From: Eucalyptus grandis
Taxonomy: Eukaryota; Streptophyta; Magnoliopsida; Myrtales; Myrtaceae
NCBI RefSeq assembly: GCF_016545825.1
Contig: NC_052615.1
Span: 30,377,088 to 30,441,087, forward strand
Direction: 5' to 3'
DNA: 64,000 nucleotides
Part shown: positions 47,747 to 58,467 of the stretch, piece by piece
Layout: each line of letters opens with the position of its first letter
Position numbering within the stretch: the stretch's first letter is position 1
Made by a program: the position numbers and the translations under genes
The notes under the pieces: model-generated
Database searches by the model: none
What the model was told of the DNA's origin: nothing
What the model saw: only the letters and a program-made list of their open reading frames with translations

Positions 47747-48714
47747 CCAAGTCCAATTCCCCTTTCTTTACCTCATTTTCCTTCATAATATCTTTTTACT
47801 TTTCTCTCTTTTTGTCCCCCAACAATAAATGTCACTTCTAGAAGGGGTGAAATGGTAATTTCTCAAATATAGTATACCGTACTATACGTGTATATGGGCC
47901 AAGATTTTATACGGGCTTGAATAGAATTAGTTTGGGCTCAAATGGTGGAGAAATGGGCTAGAAAATGCAATTGGGCTCAGAGGCTTGAAGTTGGGCTCAC
48001 TTGGGCTTGCCTTAGGCCCACCATGGCTGTCCTACCTTGGGCTTGAGGCCCACGCTTGCCTAGCCCGGCCCACGTCTCCATGGGCTCATTTCCTCGGTCT
48101 GAAAATCCCTTTTCCAAATACTCGGCTTAACTGGCGTTGTCGACTGATGAGGTAACTTCATCCAAAGTCCATCCTAGACGTTCCCAATAATTCAAAGTCC
48201 AATATTTAGTCCTCATGCCATGTCAATTTCGTCCAATGCCATTTTGGGTACTACTCAGATTGATAGGCGGTTTTGAGGATTCACACGTAACTGACTTGTG
48301 TCAAACCACGTTCAAGACATCTCAATGTATGGACGTCCTTAGCTACATGAATTTGCGGATGATAGATTCTTATTTCAAAGTACATGATTACTGATGATTG
48401 ACCTAAAGTCATTTGTGGGTTCAATAACAGTAAACGAAATCACCCATTGTTCCATTATGTTCTGTCCACGAATCGACTTCTAGTCGTCCTTAAAATCGGC
48501 CTGCCTATCTACAAGATCGTCCTCACTCAAGTCTCACGGTCAAGTCGTTTTCCTAAGTTAAGTTCTTTAGTTGTACGAGTTCTGTCCTCATTAGCCTTTC
48601 CCCTCACGGTCAGTATCTCAGGAGTGATCAATTCCGAGTGAGATCAACCAATAATACATTGACGAAATTCACATCCATTCATCCCTTAGAGGACTCGAAT
48701 TTCAGGATGTCACA
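44786..48714. mobile_element. Solo LTR, 3.9 kb
   Basis: The segment starts TGTCACGTCCCGAACC, ends GGATGTCACA and is flanked by an exact CCAAG duplication (44781-44785, 48715-48719). It contains no gag-pol coding and no second copy of its ends, so it is best read as a solo LTR. A GA microsatellite (47707-47744) and purine-rich sequence (47430-47740) lie inside. Reading frames in this region on the minus strand are low-complexity products of the purine-rich tract. Confidence 0.75.
47707..47744. repeat. GA microsatellite in the solo LTR
   Basis: About 18 GA repeats. Confidence 0.9.
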
Positions 48715-48719
48715 CCAAG

Positions 48720-49089
48720 AACGAAAGGGAATAGATCCTATGATTCATATTAGACAGGGACTTTAGAATTCCATTCTAGGATAAACTTTTTTTCCTTGAG
48801 GATGGAAATGAAAGCGAAGCTAAAAGATTCACCATGACAATTCATGCATCCTAATGTCACCTACGAAAAGCAACGGGGAAAAAAAAAACCAAAAGACTAT
48901 AATAAGAGAAAGGGCTTTGCTAGCCTAACAGTCATTGGGGGTGAAAATAACAGTCTATTGTAAGCCATAAATTCTTGAAAAAATGGGTGTCATAACAATT
49001 TATAATTATTTGTGATTTGATTTTTTTGGGGTCTAGAGTAGATTGTTATTCTCATAGTAATTAAAGACCTTCTCACGCATTTTTAAAAA
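48720..49089. other. Intergenic
   Basis: Right flank of the solo LTR; no feature recognised. Confidence 0.5.
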
Positions 49090-49917
49090 AACCTATTATG
49101 CAACCTACAAAAACTAGTATCCTAAATTAATTAATTTTTCTTGGGATTTTTCTGTTGTAAAATTTAAAATCAAAAATCCTATTCTAAATTGACATCGTGC
49201 AATTCTTAAAAACTAATATCCTAAATGCATTTTTGGATTTTTTGTTATTATTTTTTTTAAACGAAATAGCTAAATATGCTAACCTAGCCCCTAATCTAAC
49301 TTGCATTATGGTTTTTTCGCTAATAAAATCAATAAATTGATCTTTGCCCTTAAAGACCAAAATATCAATTTTATTCGCGCGATTAATTATTTCATCTAAA
49401 GCCTTATAGATGAAATAAAAAAATCATTATGCGGTTGCGAATTAGGTGATACGTCGGGATTTTCAAACATGCATCAAGAACTAATTCAAATAAAGAAACG
49501 ACATAAAAATAAAAGTGAATAAAAAACTACCTAATTTATTTCTTCCAATCGGGACTCCCAGCAAACGGCGGTTCGGGAATCACGACAGGGGGGTTCGGCG
49601 CGGCTTGAGGATGGGCCGTTGTGGCGGCGGACAGCCAAGGGTGGTGAGTCGCCCTTCGGAGCTCCGGCGAAGGGTCCGGCGGTGGGCGGAGGAGAACACG
49701 GCAGCAAGGGCAGCGTTCAGCGAGCTGCTGTGGTGGCGTCGTTCGAAAGGGGACGGCGGCTGGCGGTGCTAGGCGGGCTCGAGTGGTTGCTGCAACGACG
49801 TGCAGCGGTGTCGGGCAAAGGGAAGCGCGGCAGCGGCGCGGAGCAGGACACTGGGGCGGAAGAACTCTCAACCGAAAAGAAGATTTGCTAACTCGAAAAC
49901 ACGTTAAATAACACACG
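49090..49917. mobile_element. Degenerate LTR fragment (tentative)
   Basis: An AT-rich part with repeated CCTAAAT and GGATTTTT words, then AACTACCTAAT near 49527 followed by a GC-rich block (49555-49860), has the same layout as the solo LTR at 3819-6769 (compare AACTACCTAATCTGATTTTT at 5465 and its GC-rich block). No termini or target duplication could be found. The GC-rich reading frames here are not supported as genes. Confidence 0.4.
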
Positions 49918-50755
49918 GGAAAAATGTCAAAGAAGTCCTAAATATTTTGCATTTGTGCCAATTTAGTCATAAATCTTTTCACTTTGTGTCAATTTAGTCA
50001 TTTTCGCCTAATTTTGGCCAGATTTTGCTGACTAGGCACCGATCGGCTGATATGGCACAATTGGTGGAACTAACATGGGTAATTTTTAATAACATTTTAA
50101 TATTTTTTGAATTTTTATTTTATTTTATTATATTTTTCCTTTTCCTTTTCCTTTTCTTTTTATTTTTCTTTCTCCTCCTCCTTCTTCCAACAAGTCACTA
50201 GACCTTAGCGATCGGCCAGATGTGATGATTGGTGAGGTCAAGGTCGACCTTGCCGGCCTCTAGCAAGCCTCGCTAGTCATTGCCAAGGCTCGAGCCCTCG
50301 TTAGAGGCCATGAGGGCTACCTCATGCTGGTCAGCAAGGCTCGCCCTTGCTGGATCTGGCGAGGCCAGCTCGAGGTCGCCCTCGCGACTTCTAGCGAGGG
50401 CTTGAGCCTCACCAATGGCCGATAAGATTGACCTCAACCTCGTCAACTGTGGCCTCTTGCCGATTGACGAGGTCTGGCGATCGGCTGGAGGAAGGGGGAG
50501 GAGAAAGAAAAAAAGAAAATAAAAGAAAATAAAAAATTCTAAAATATTAAAATATTATTAAAAGTTGTCTACGTCAGCGCTGATCATGCCACGTCAGTCG
50601 ACCGATGCCCAATCAGCAAAATCTAGCCAAAATTAGCTGAAGATGACTGAATTGACATAAAGTGAAAATGTTTATGACTAAATTGACACCAATAAAAGGT
50701 TTAGGACTAAATTAACATAAATGCAAAAGGTTTATGACTTATTTGACACTTTTCC
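49918..50755. mobile_element. MULE-like MITE, family A (complete copy 2)
   Basis: An 838-bp element. GGAAAAATGTCAAAGAAGTC at the left pairs with GGAAAAGTGTCAAATAAGTC from the reverse complement of the right end, and the inverted arms extend more than 60 bases. Inside are a pyrimidine tract (50137-50188), a GC-rich core (50190-50490) and a purine tract (50492-50530). Flanking 9-bp words match only 5 of 9, so no clear target duplication remains. Confidence 0.7.
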
Positions 50756-51512
50756 GAATAAACATTGACACAACAATCCACGCTAGAAAAGTGCATGCAA
50801 TGTGGAGATACACAAAACCAAAGGACTATAGTCAACAGATTTTTGAAAGTTCAAAAATTAGATTGGACAACAAAAAAGTTTCAAGGACCACATTAAACAT
50901 AGGAAAAAAGTTTGGAGATTACTCGTCACTGTTCCAAAGAAAAAATAAAATATATATTCAAGTCACCACGTTGAATGGATTTCCATTCTTGGAAAAACTT
51001 ATTGTTATATTTTCAGTAACACTATCGATGAGAAATTATTCAATGAACCTACATAGCACATATACCATCAGATCTACTGGATCTCTCGTGCACCCATAAG
51101 GATCCATCATTTTCGATGGTCCATACACTAATTTCTCGTGCATCGCAATAGTTAATTAGTATCACACCTAGGGAGATGGATACAGTAAATAATCCACGCC
51201 AATTAAAATGTTAGGTATTTGTTTAGTAATACAAGAATCAAGCTCTCATTGTCGAATTAAGAAGCGGACGAATTTCAGATCTAATCATTAATAATGCCAA
51301 AACTGCCAATACCAAATGGGAAACATGATCAGTGCCTCAGTGGTACGTTAGCGGGTTGTCACTACTCTGAGAAGGCTCTCACTCACCCCTCTATTTTCTA
51401 CATTACTGTACTAGTATTACAATGGTATATACACCGTACATAGTACATACGTAGTTTGTACCAAAAAAACCAAGCAATACACCGTCTTTAGCTTCAGGTT
51501 GGAACACCTTCA
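50756..51512. other. Intergenic with a MITE relic
   Basis: The part 50760-50945 has phrases such as AAGGACCACATTAAACATAG that recall the interior of the hAT-like MITE at 18724, so it may be a relic of that family. The remainder shows nothing recognisable and leads into the 3' side of the small minus-strand gene. Confidence 0.3.
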
Positions 51513-51740
51513 TTAAGCAGAGAAGCAGCTGAAAACAATGCTCTCGCCAGCAACAGCCGAGGCTAAGAACTGGTCACTATCGAACCTAGGAACCCTGGTT
51601 GGCCTCGCCGTCATCTGACCTCTCGTCTGGTCAGCTCCGCCGGATGCTCCGGCTCCTGTGTCCGGCTTCTTTCCGGTGGCCGACGCCCTCCTCTCCATCC
51701 TCCGCCTCACCACGTACTCCTCGGGAATGAACACGTCCAT
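51513..51740 (-). CDS. Small plant-specific protein of unknown function
   Basis: A 75-aa single-exon protein. The N-terminus MDVFIPEEYVVRRRMERRAS and the C-terminal VFSCFSA resemble a family of short plant proteins that begin with a PEEYV-RRR block and end in a Phe/Cys motif; no function is established that I know of. The middle is rich in Gly, Ala and Thr and looks disordered. The ATG at 51740 is chosen because the frame upstream continues only to a GTG. A TATAGATA-like word lies about 115 bp upstream on the same strand. No intron or damage is visible. The identification rests on recall of the family pattern. Confidence 0.6.
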   Translation of the reverse strand: MDVFIPEEYVVRRRMERRASATGKKPDTGAGASGGADQTRGQMTARPTRVPRFDSDQFLASAVAGESIVFSCFSA

Positions 51741-54023
51741 TATGGTCACTTGCTTCTGTCGACTCGGCAGTAGATGTTGATGGGGGTATGAGTACTTAGT
51801 TTTTGCGACGAGGGTTGGAGTCGAGTGAAATGCAAGTGAAGAGGAGAGTGGTATCTATAGGGGCCGCGGGGGGGAGGGAGGGAGAGAGTTACAATGGGCG
51901 AGGAGGACCCATGTTTTGGGGGCTAAACAATTAGCGACAGGGATATCAAGGTGGTGCCTGCAAATGGTTTTTCTTTCTTCCTGCCTCGGAGTGCGTTTTT
52001 TCCCTCGCTTTTGTGTCGCGAAAGAAAGCTTTGAGGAGGTTTGACGGAAAGAGAGAGAGGACATGTGTAAAGGTAAAGGTTGGTATAAACTAGTCTATTG
52101 CTGGACAAGTGTAGGGATGGACAGGAGAAGTTCCTGGTTTTTTCAGTCTGCCTGTCTCCTATTTGAATAAGTCAGATCCGATATTCTTTATTGCCAGCTC
52201 ACCCCGAGAAGAGAAGGATCCGTTTTTTTCTTCAGCTAGAAATGGTTTTACCATTTGTGTAAATGTGATTTTCAACCAGCCTAATTGATTAATTTTCTTA
52301 GAAAAAGTAAGCCGTTCAAATTTGTATTAAGACATAACTAGTGATTATTACATCATTATTGGCATTTCGAAACTAGTGACACGCGCAATTTAATTTACAG
52401 GAACATGATAATAGGAAAAACATATATTATATAGTTCTAAGAACTAAGATATATGAAATTTATGAGTAATTTCATATATCTCTCAAATACTACACCAAAA
52501 ACCAAATGACTGGGGAAATCGACGGTCCTTGCCAATCCCGACCTCGTTCCGTCATGACATCGGGCAGTAGATTTCATGGTTAAGAGGTTGGGGGTAGCAA
52601 AAGCCATTATAACTTGAGTAAATGCCTCACCACGATCCAATATCTTCTAGTTCTTACCTTCTGAATGACTGAGATTTGACAAAGTCATGTGAGACGGGCG
52701 GACGAGAAAGTGAAAAAACGTGTATGGCTTTAGAGTGGGAGATACTGCCCCCAACACCATTTCCCCCCTCTAAAGAGCGTTGGTGGATAACTCAGTACAT
52801 AGAATCTCGAAAAACGAAGTTTGTCCTTTACCTTTGTCGGCAGGAAAATTAAGTTGCATTACTCGAGAAGAAGATTAACAAATTCCTAATCGATTAGTGG
52901 GTTATTTGTCAGCGCATATGGGGGGGAAATCTACAAGTCTTGGTGGCATGTGATGTCTTGGCTTGGCACGGCCCGGCGATAAGACTAAGTCACATTTTGT
53001 GTTGGTAAAGTACGAGGCATTTCACTGTTTGGTCGGTTCGCATGTCATTGATCAGACAGCAGAAGATAAGTTTTCGATTGATGGCTAATTTGCACTTTCG
53101 AACTTCTTACAATATGACGCATGACAGGAAATGCTTTTCAGATCGCTTGGTTCTTCCTGTTTTTTTTAGTGATTTCGTGTTTATTAGGGAAACTACTCTT
53201 GAAAAAGTTATGCGGAATTAAAAAAAGATTGCCCGAAGAAGATATTTGGGCGGTGAGATATTATCTTCCGAAGAGCTCCATGTGTCCACTTATTTATGCA
53301 TCTTTTGTTGCGTGAGCAGACGGGTGGGCAATCACCACAAAGTGACCGGAAAATGACTGATATGCATCGGTCGGAACCAAGGAATGAAACTAAAAGTCAA
53401 GACCGCAATTGAAGTATCAAAGTTAAATAATTATCAGTGAAAATTACGCTCTTCATTCGATCGATTCGTGTTACGGATTCTATATGAAACACTTATATCA
53501 ATGTCATTCAGTCGGTGTTGCTAACAAAAAAGTCATGATCCATCAGCAAGGAAACCTTACAAAAGTGCCTGTCTAATTAATCAAGATTAGGGTTTGCTTA
53601 GCAAACAATTAAGCTAATGCTTAAGTGACGCATCTCCTTCCTCAGATCCACATCCTAGCTATAAGAATTTGATGAAACTTCATTTCATTCTACACTGAAG
53701 CGTTATGTGTGGAGCCTGTCGTCAGGAGAAGCTTCCCTTTCATGCATGCACCAACTTAAGATTTATATGAACTCCTCTCTCTCTCTCGTCACATCAATGT
53801 TTGGTGAAACCCTGGAGTTAGCAAATAAATCAATTCAATTCCCAGACTCTTGATCTTTTCATTTTTAAATGACCCAAATTCAACAAATTCCAACCAACAT
53901 GCCTCATTGTTCCCCAGATTAAAGATACTGTTTGCATTTAATTACATCCAGGCCTTGCTCAAATTTTTAGTCTATTATATCTTCTTTTCGCGTGTACCGG
54001 TGGCTAAGTTGAAGGATTACGTG
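51741..54023. other. Intergenic
   Basis: Contains the presumed promoter of the small minus-strand gene on its left and the 5' flank of the remorin gene on its right. A CT run lies at 53773-53786. No coding recognised in between. Confidence 0.5.
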
Positions 54024-55525
54024 ATGGAAGAGGAGGTGGAGAAGAAAGCTGGTCGATCTGAAGTACCAAAAGCTCCTCCAGAACCAGAGAACGGAGCTGA
54101 GGAGAAGATCGTTATATCTGCTCCCAGCAAGAGGGTCGCTTTTGCGGCTGATAGGGGTGATCTGCTCTCTATTCTCTGCAAAAATTCTAACTATTTTGCG
54201 TACATTCATCTGCATCTTTTTTTTTTTCCTTTGTGGGTCCATTTTGGATTGAAAACAAAAGAAATCGAGGTCGAGTTTGGCATAATTGGCACCGTCAAAA
54301 CTTTAGAAATTTTTAACTCGTGAGAAAAAGATTTTAGTGTCAAATATCTATCAGATATAGCATCTCATTAGTAATAATTGGACCACGTCTCTAGAGGCCA
54401 GGAACCATTAGTTTTAGATTTTCATCATTTTAGGTTCAGGCTTATCATGATCTGCACATTTATCCAACTAACTATGCTTGTCAGTTGTCAGATAATCAAT
54501 TTAACATGGCATTAGAATAGAATATCCCATATTCAAAATCAACGTTGATGATACATTTTTGGGCCAGCGTGCAAAAACGCCTCTATTTTACTAACTTAAC
54601 CTGATAATTACAATGGAAAGACCATTGATCTGTTGATTAAATGGACTGGTAGGGGTTCCCTGCAATTTTGTAAATCCTATCATCTGGTTCTCGGTGTTTT
54701 CCTCACCCAATTGAGTTTCTTGTGGCAGAGATTATAAATACTGTTGAGAATGGCTCAGGAACAGAGAGAGGTATGACCAAGCAGACTAGTGGTGATCTGT
54801 AGTTGTCATTATTATCTGATCAAGCATTGTCTTTTGGGCTAAGTCATTGTAGGATCATCAGACTAGGATTTTGACTTTGTTACTATGGTTCTTTAGATGC
54901 TGTGCTTGCCCAAGTGGAAGCAGAGAAGAGGCTGGCTTTGATCAGAGCTTGGGAAGAGAGTGAAAAATCCCAAGCTGAGAGCAAGTAAGAGACTCTTTAA
55001 CTTGTGATTGTCCCCTCCACATGCATTTGAGTCCCGGTTGATTTGAATGAGATCTTGAAACAGGGCATACAAGAAGCTAGCCATCACTGGGTCCTGGGAA
55101 AACACCCAGATAGCTTCTGTTGAGGCTCAGATAAAGCAAATCGAGGTAAGCAGAATTCCAACTGTGTTTGAAAATGTACTCAAGACATCTCGGTTCTCTC
55201 TAGACCACTGTCTGAGTTGTATGAGTGGATGGAACTTGAAGTCCGATTCTCACTGTTTCATAATTTGATTTGTTGAGGAGGGTCTAGATTAATGCTGATG
55301 TGATTTGTTCTTCGCAAATGATAGGAGGAGATAGAAAAGAAGAAGGCCGAGCAGGCGGAGAAAATGAAGATCAAACTAGTTGAAATTCACAAGGAAGCGG
55401 AAGTAAAGAAGGCAACAATTGAAGCGAAACGACGCGAAGACATCATCAAGGTACGAGAGGCGGCTGCGAAGTTCCGCACCACGGGTTATATACCGAGGAA
55501 GCTCCTCAGATGCTTCAGCAGCTGA
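54024..55525 (+). CDS. Remorin
   Basis: Five exons (54024-54156, 54729-54770, 54897-54984, 55064-55145, 55325-55525) with matching phases give 181 aa. Remorins are plant membrane-raft scaffold proteins on the inner face of the plasma membrane, involved in virus movement, symbiosis and immunity. The first 60 residues are acidic and disordered (KAPPEPENGAEEK). From about residue 60 comes the Remorin_C coiled coil: DAVLAQVEAEKRLALIRAWE, ESEKSQAESKAYKKL, SWENTQIASVEAQIKQIEEE, and the C-terminal membrane anchor GYIPRKLLRCFSS with its cysteine. The N-terminus is short for the family. Exon 1 uses donor GTGATC at 54157; this choice is forced by phase (codon GAG across the junction). No damage is seen. 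Confidence 0.9.
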
Positions 55526-56315
55526 GTTTCCTCGACCAAAACTGATTCAAGAAAAATGTATTTTTGAAAGTGCAAGCATGCTCACGTTCTCCTTTCGGGA
55601 TCCGAGGCTTTTGAGGACTTTCTGCTTGTACAGTTAAAAATGTGTGAACAATTTTGCTTGAACAGGTTTGAAGATTTGTAATACAGGCTTGTGAAATCTT
55701 GTATCATATGATACATAAGAGCTCGAGACTTGAGAGTTATCAAGCATCAACCAGGATAGGCTCATAGGAACGACATTTTTTTCCTTAAATGACGACACTT
55801 TGCATGGCTTGTGGTGTTGCTGCTGTGGAATATGCTCCATTTCTTGCTGGGGCATGTTTCTTTTCTGGGCTCGAATCGAATTTCACATGGTTGGACGACA
55901 AAAGAAGCAATTGAATTTAAAAAAAGAAAAAAAAGTGAAAAAGCAAAACGAAATGAACCGCAAGGAAAAGAAATGGCCCTCGACAGCACAGAAATGGAAG
56001 GAAGTGAATAGGCCATCTCCTCTAAATTTATGCAGGTCAGACCAGGTCAGCATATTTGATTTAGATCATCATGGGCAACGGCAGCTTCCAAAATAGAAGG
56101 ACCCTCAAACAAGTGTCCGTATTTCACGGTTAGAAATTCATGACTCCTCCCAAAACCATTAACCTATCTTCCAAGCTGTATGACGCCGGAGGTGAAAACG
56201 ATTTGAGTTCTTTTGTCTGAAAAGCCTCCGAAATTTGAAGGCGGTGTTCTCGTGCTTGATAGAGTAACGCCGCATTATTTCGACGGAAACTCTCGGCACA
56301 GGTTAGGATCGAGCA
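55526..56315. other. Remorin 3' UTR and spacer to the LIM gene
   Basis: Short spacer with no other coding. A purine-rich stretch lies at 55917-55980. Confidence 0.5.
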
Positions 56316-57460
56316 ATGGGGTTCAGCGGGACGCAGGATAAATGCAAGGCTTGCGATAAGACCGTGCATCTCATTGAGTTGGTATCCGCCGATGGAGTCC
56401 CTTACCACAAGACCTGCTTCAAATGCAGTCACTGCAATGGCAAATTAGTGGTATAAATCCCCATCTTTTTAGATGTTCTTCTTGCTGTTTGCATGCGAAA
56501 TCAATCCCATCCCATTGTAACCATTGCGGAAATCCTGCGTGTGGAAATTATAGGTGCTTCGTGTTGTTTATTTGTCTTATCACAATGGTTAGAGGACCGT
56601 GATCCAGCGGGAAATGTATTGATTTATTGTGCACGATTCATTTCTCAGATAAGCAGTTTCTCTTCAATGGATGGGGCCTTGTACTGCAAGCCTCATTTCG
56701 AGCAGCTCTTCAAGGAGACAGGAAGCTACAGCAAGAAATTCCATCAATGTGAGATCTCTTCGTTCCGAAAAACTCAAAACATCAATCGTCGCTGCGTTTC
56801 TTCACTTATCTAACAATCTCTTTTGCTGGGTATGTCTGTTATATGGACGGCAACCAGTGGGAAAGTCCTCTAATCAGCAACAGAATCTGCTGGTAATCAA
56901 CTCTCGAATCTCTCTAAAATCCCATCAATCTAATCATGCATCGTCTTATTGGGTATTCATGTGCTGTTGTCCTGTCACCTTCAGTCTAGGACTCCTAGCA
57001 AGCTTTCGCATAGGTTCTCCGGCACCCAAGACAAATGCGCATTGTGCCTGAAGACCGCTTATCCGATCGAAAAGGTTAGCATCGATTGCACCACATTCGC
57101 TTTGATAATCGATTCATTAAGATAACATCCGAGGTCACATGTCGCCGGAGTGTTTCTGCAGCTGACGGTGGAGGGAGAGTCATACCACAAGTCCTGCTTC
57201 AGGTGCTCTCATGGAGGCTGCTTCTTGACCCCATCCACCTATGCTGCTCTGGATGGCATCTGTACTGCAAGCCCCACTTTTCTCAGCTCTTCAAGGAGAA
57301 GGGCAGCTACAACCACCTCAACAAGATCGCCTCCATGAAGAGGGACGCGGCATTGCCGCTCGCCCAGCCGAAGGAGCAAGCCGGCGCGCCCAATCAAGGG
57401 CCGCCGAAGGCGCCAGAGTCGGGACCCGAGGACAAGCCTAAGTCGGAACAGAAACAGTAG
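56316..57460 (+). CDS. Two-LIM-domain protein, with one frameshift
   Basis: Five exons: 56316-56450, 56649-56748, 56858-56892, 56985-57074, 57162-57460. LIM1 starts at residue 10 (CKACDKTVHLIELVSADG, then HKTCFKCSHCNGKLV, ALYCKPHFEQLF). LIM2 follows FSGTQDKCALCLKTAYPIEK with CFRCSHGGCFLTPSTYAALD. The family (WLIM/PLIM) binds and bundles actin filaments and can enter the nucleus. In exon 5, at about 57258-57261, one base appears to be missing: GGCATC TGTAC where relatives have a leucine codon. Shifting the frame restores YCKPHFSQLFKEKGSYNHLN and a Pro/Lys-rich tail to the TAG at 57458. Without it the product would end at 57338 with a broken second LIM domain. This is either an assembly error or a real truncation. 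Confidence 0.85.
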
Positions 57461-58245
57461 CCTTCGCCTTGAAAATGATGAAGTCATAGCGATGGATGAA
57501 TTCAGAGCTTTTTATGATGCATTTGAATTTGAGCTTAACCTTGTTTTCATGTTCTTGTAATCCAATTTGAGATCTTTCTACAACCCTTCTCTGACCTCTC
57601 CTATGTCTGCATTTTTTGCTGTTCATGAAAATGCCTGATGGCCCTTGATAGATGTGCAAAAACATAGATTTGAGAAAATGGTGGACAATTCGTATATGAT
57701 CGTGAGTCAACCAGATGGAAAATAGCCAACTCAAATTTAAGGGCTCCCATGATAATCATTTAATTTATTTTCTAATTTTCTGTTTTCAAAAGGAGGTTTG
57801 GATAAAAATCCATTTGATAACGTAATTTATTTTTCTATCTCTAATACAAATTTTTGGTTCATAAATATACTTGTAATAGAAATAAAAAGTAATAAAATAA
57901 AAAAAATAAAAATTTTCTCATCATTCACCCTCGCTAGTAATTGAGTCACTCAGCTGTCATATAGAAAGAAGAAATTTTGTCGTTATGAAATAAAATTTTA
58001 TTTCAAGAACATAGATTTTATGTTATTATTAAATGGGCATTTTTTTAAGAAACTTGTCTAATAATTAAAAATAAAATATTTTTTTTTATTAGATATTGAT
58101 TTCTGAAATAAAATGATTATCGTGAATACGAAAATTTGTGAATTGATGCTGCTCCTCCAAAAAAATTCAATCCATGCAAAGCAATGTCATTGCCTCCAAG
58201 CTGAATAACCCTGAAAAAGAAAATGGAAAAAATAAAAATACAGGG
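57461..58245. other. Spacer between LIM and S1-domain genes
   Basis: AT-rich, no coding recognised. Holds the LIM 3' UTR and the distal promoter of the next gene. Confidence 0.5.
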
Positions 58246-58258
58246 CACGTGACGTGGC
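58246..58258 (+). promoter_or_regulatory. G-box/ABRE-like cluster
   Basis: CACGTGACGTGGC holds a G-box (CACGTG) overlapping an ACGTGGC core, about 210 bp before the start codon of the S1-domain gene. Such sites are bound by bZIP and bHLH factors and are common upstream of light-regulated plastid genes. Confidence 0.5.
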
Positions 58259-58433
58259 ATTGTTCCATTCCGGAGAAGATAAACCCGTCTTCCTCCTAAA
58301 CCCATTCTATCCCCAGAATCTCCAGAATCTTCATCTCTGAAACGGCTCCCATCTTCACGTCCTTCCACTTCTCTCTCCTGTCCTAATCGGAACGCCCGTT
58401 TTCTCGCTTCGAATCGCTGCGGCGGCGGCGGCG

Positions 58434-58448
58434 ATGAGTTTGGCTTGA
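58434..58448 (+). promoter_or_regulatory. Four-codon upstream ORF
   Basis: ATG AGT TTG GCT TGA lies 19 bases before the main ATG of the S1-domain gene, after a GCG repeat. If the leader includes it, it could reduce translation of the main frame. Confidence 0.4.
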
Positions 58449-58467
58449 CCTTCGATTCGCCGCAGCA

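Noticed and set aside
47143..47786. Minus-strand reading frames rich in Ser, Leu, Phe and Pro
   Set aside because: They are translations of a purine-rich tract and GA microsatellite inside the 3.9 kb solo LTR.
49515..49916. GC-rich reading frames on both strands
   Set aside because: Same pattern as the GC-rich block of the first solo LTR; no family resemblance and no splice context.
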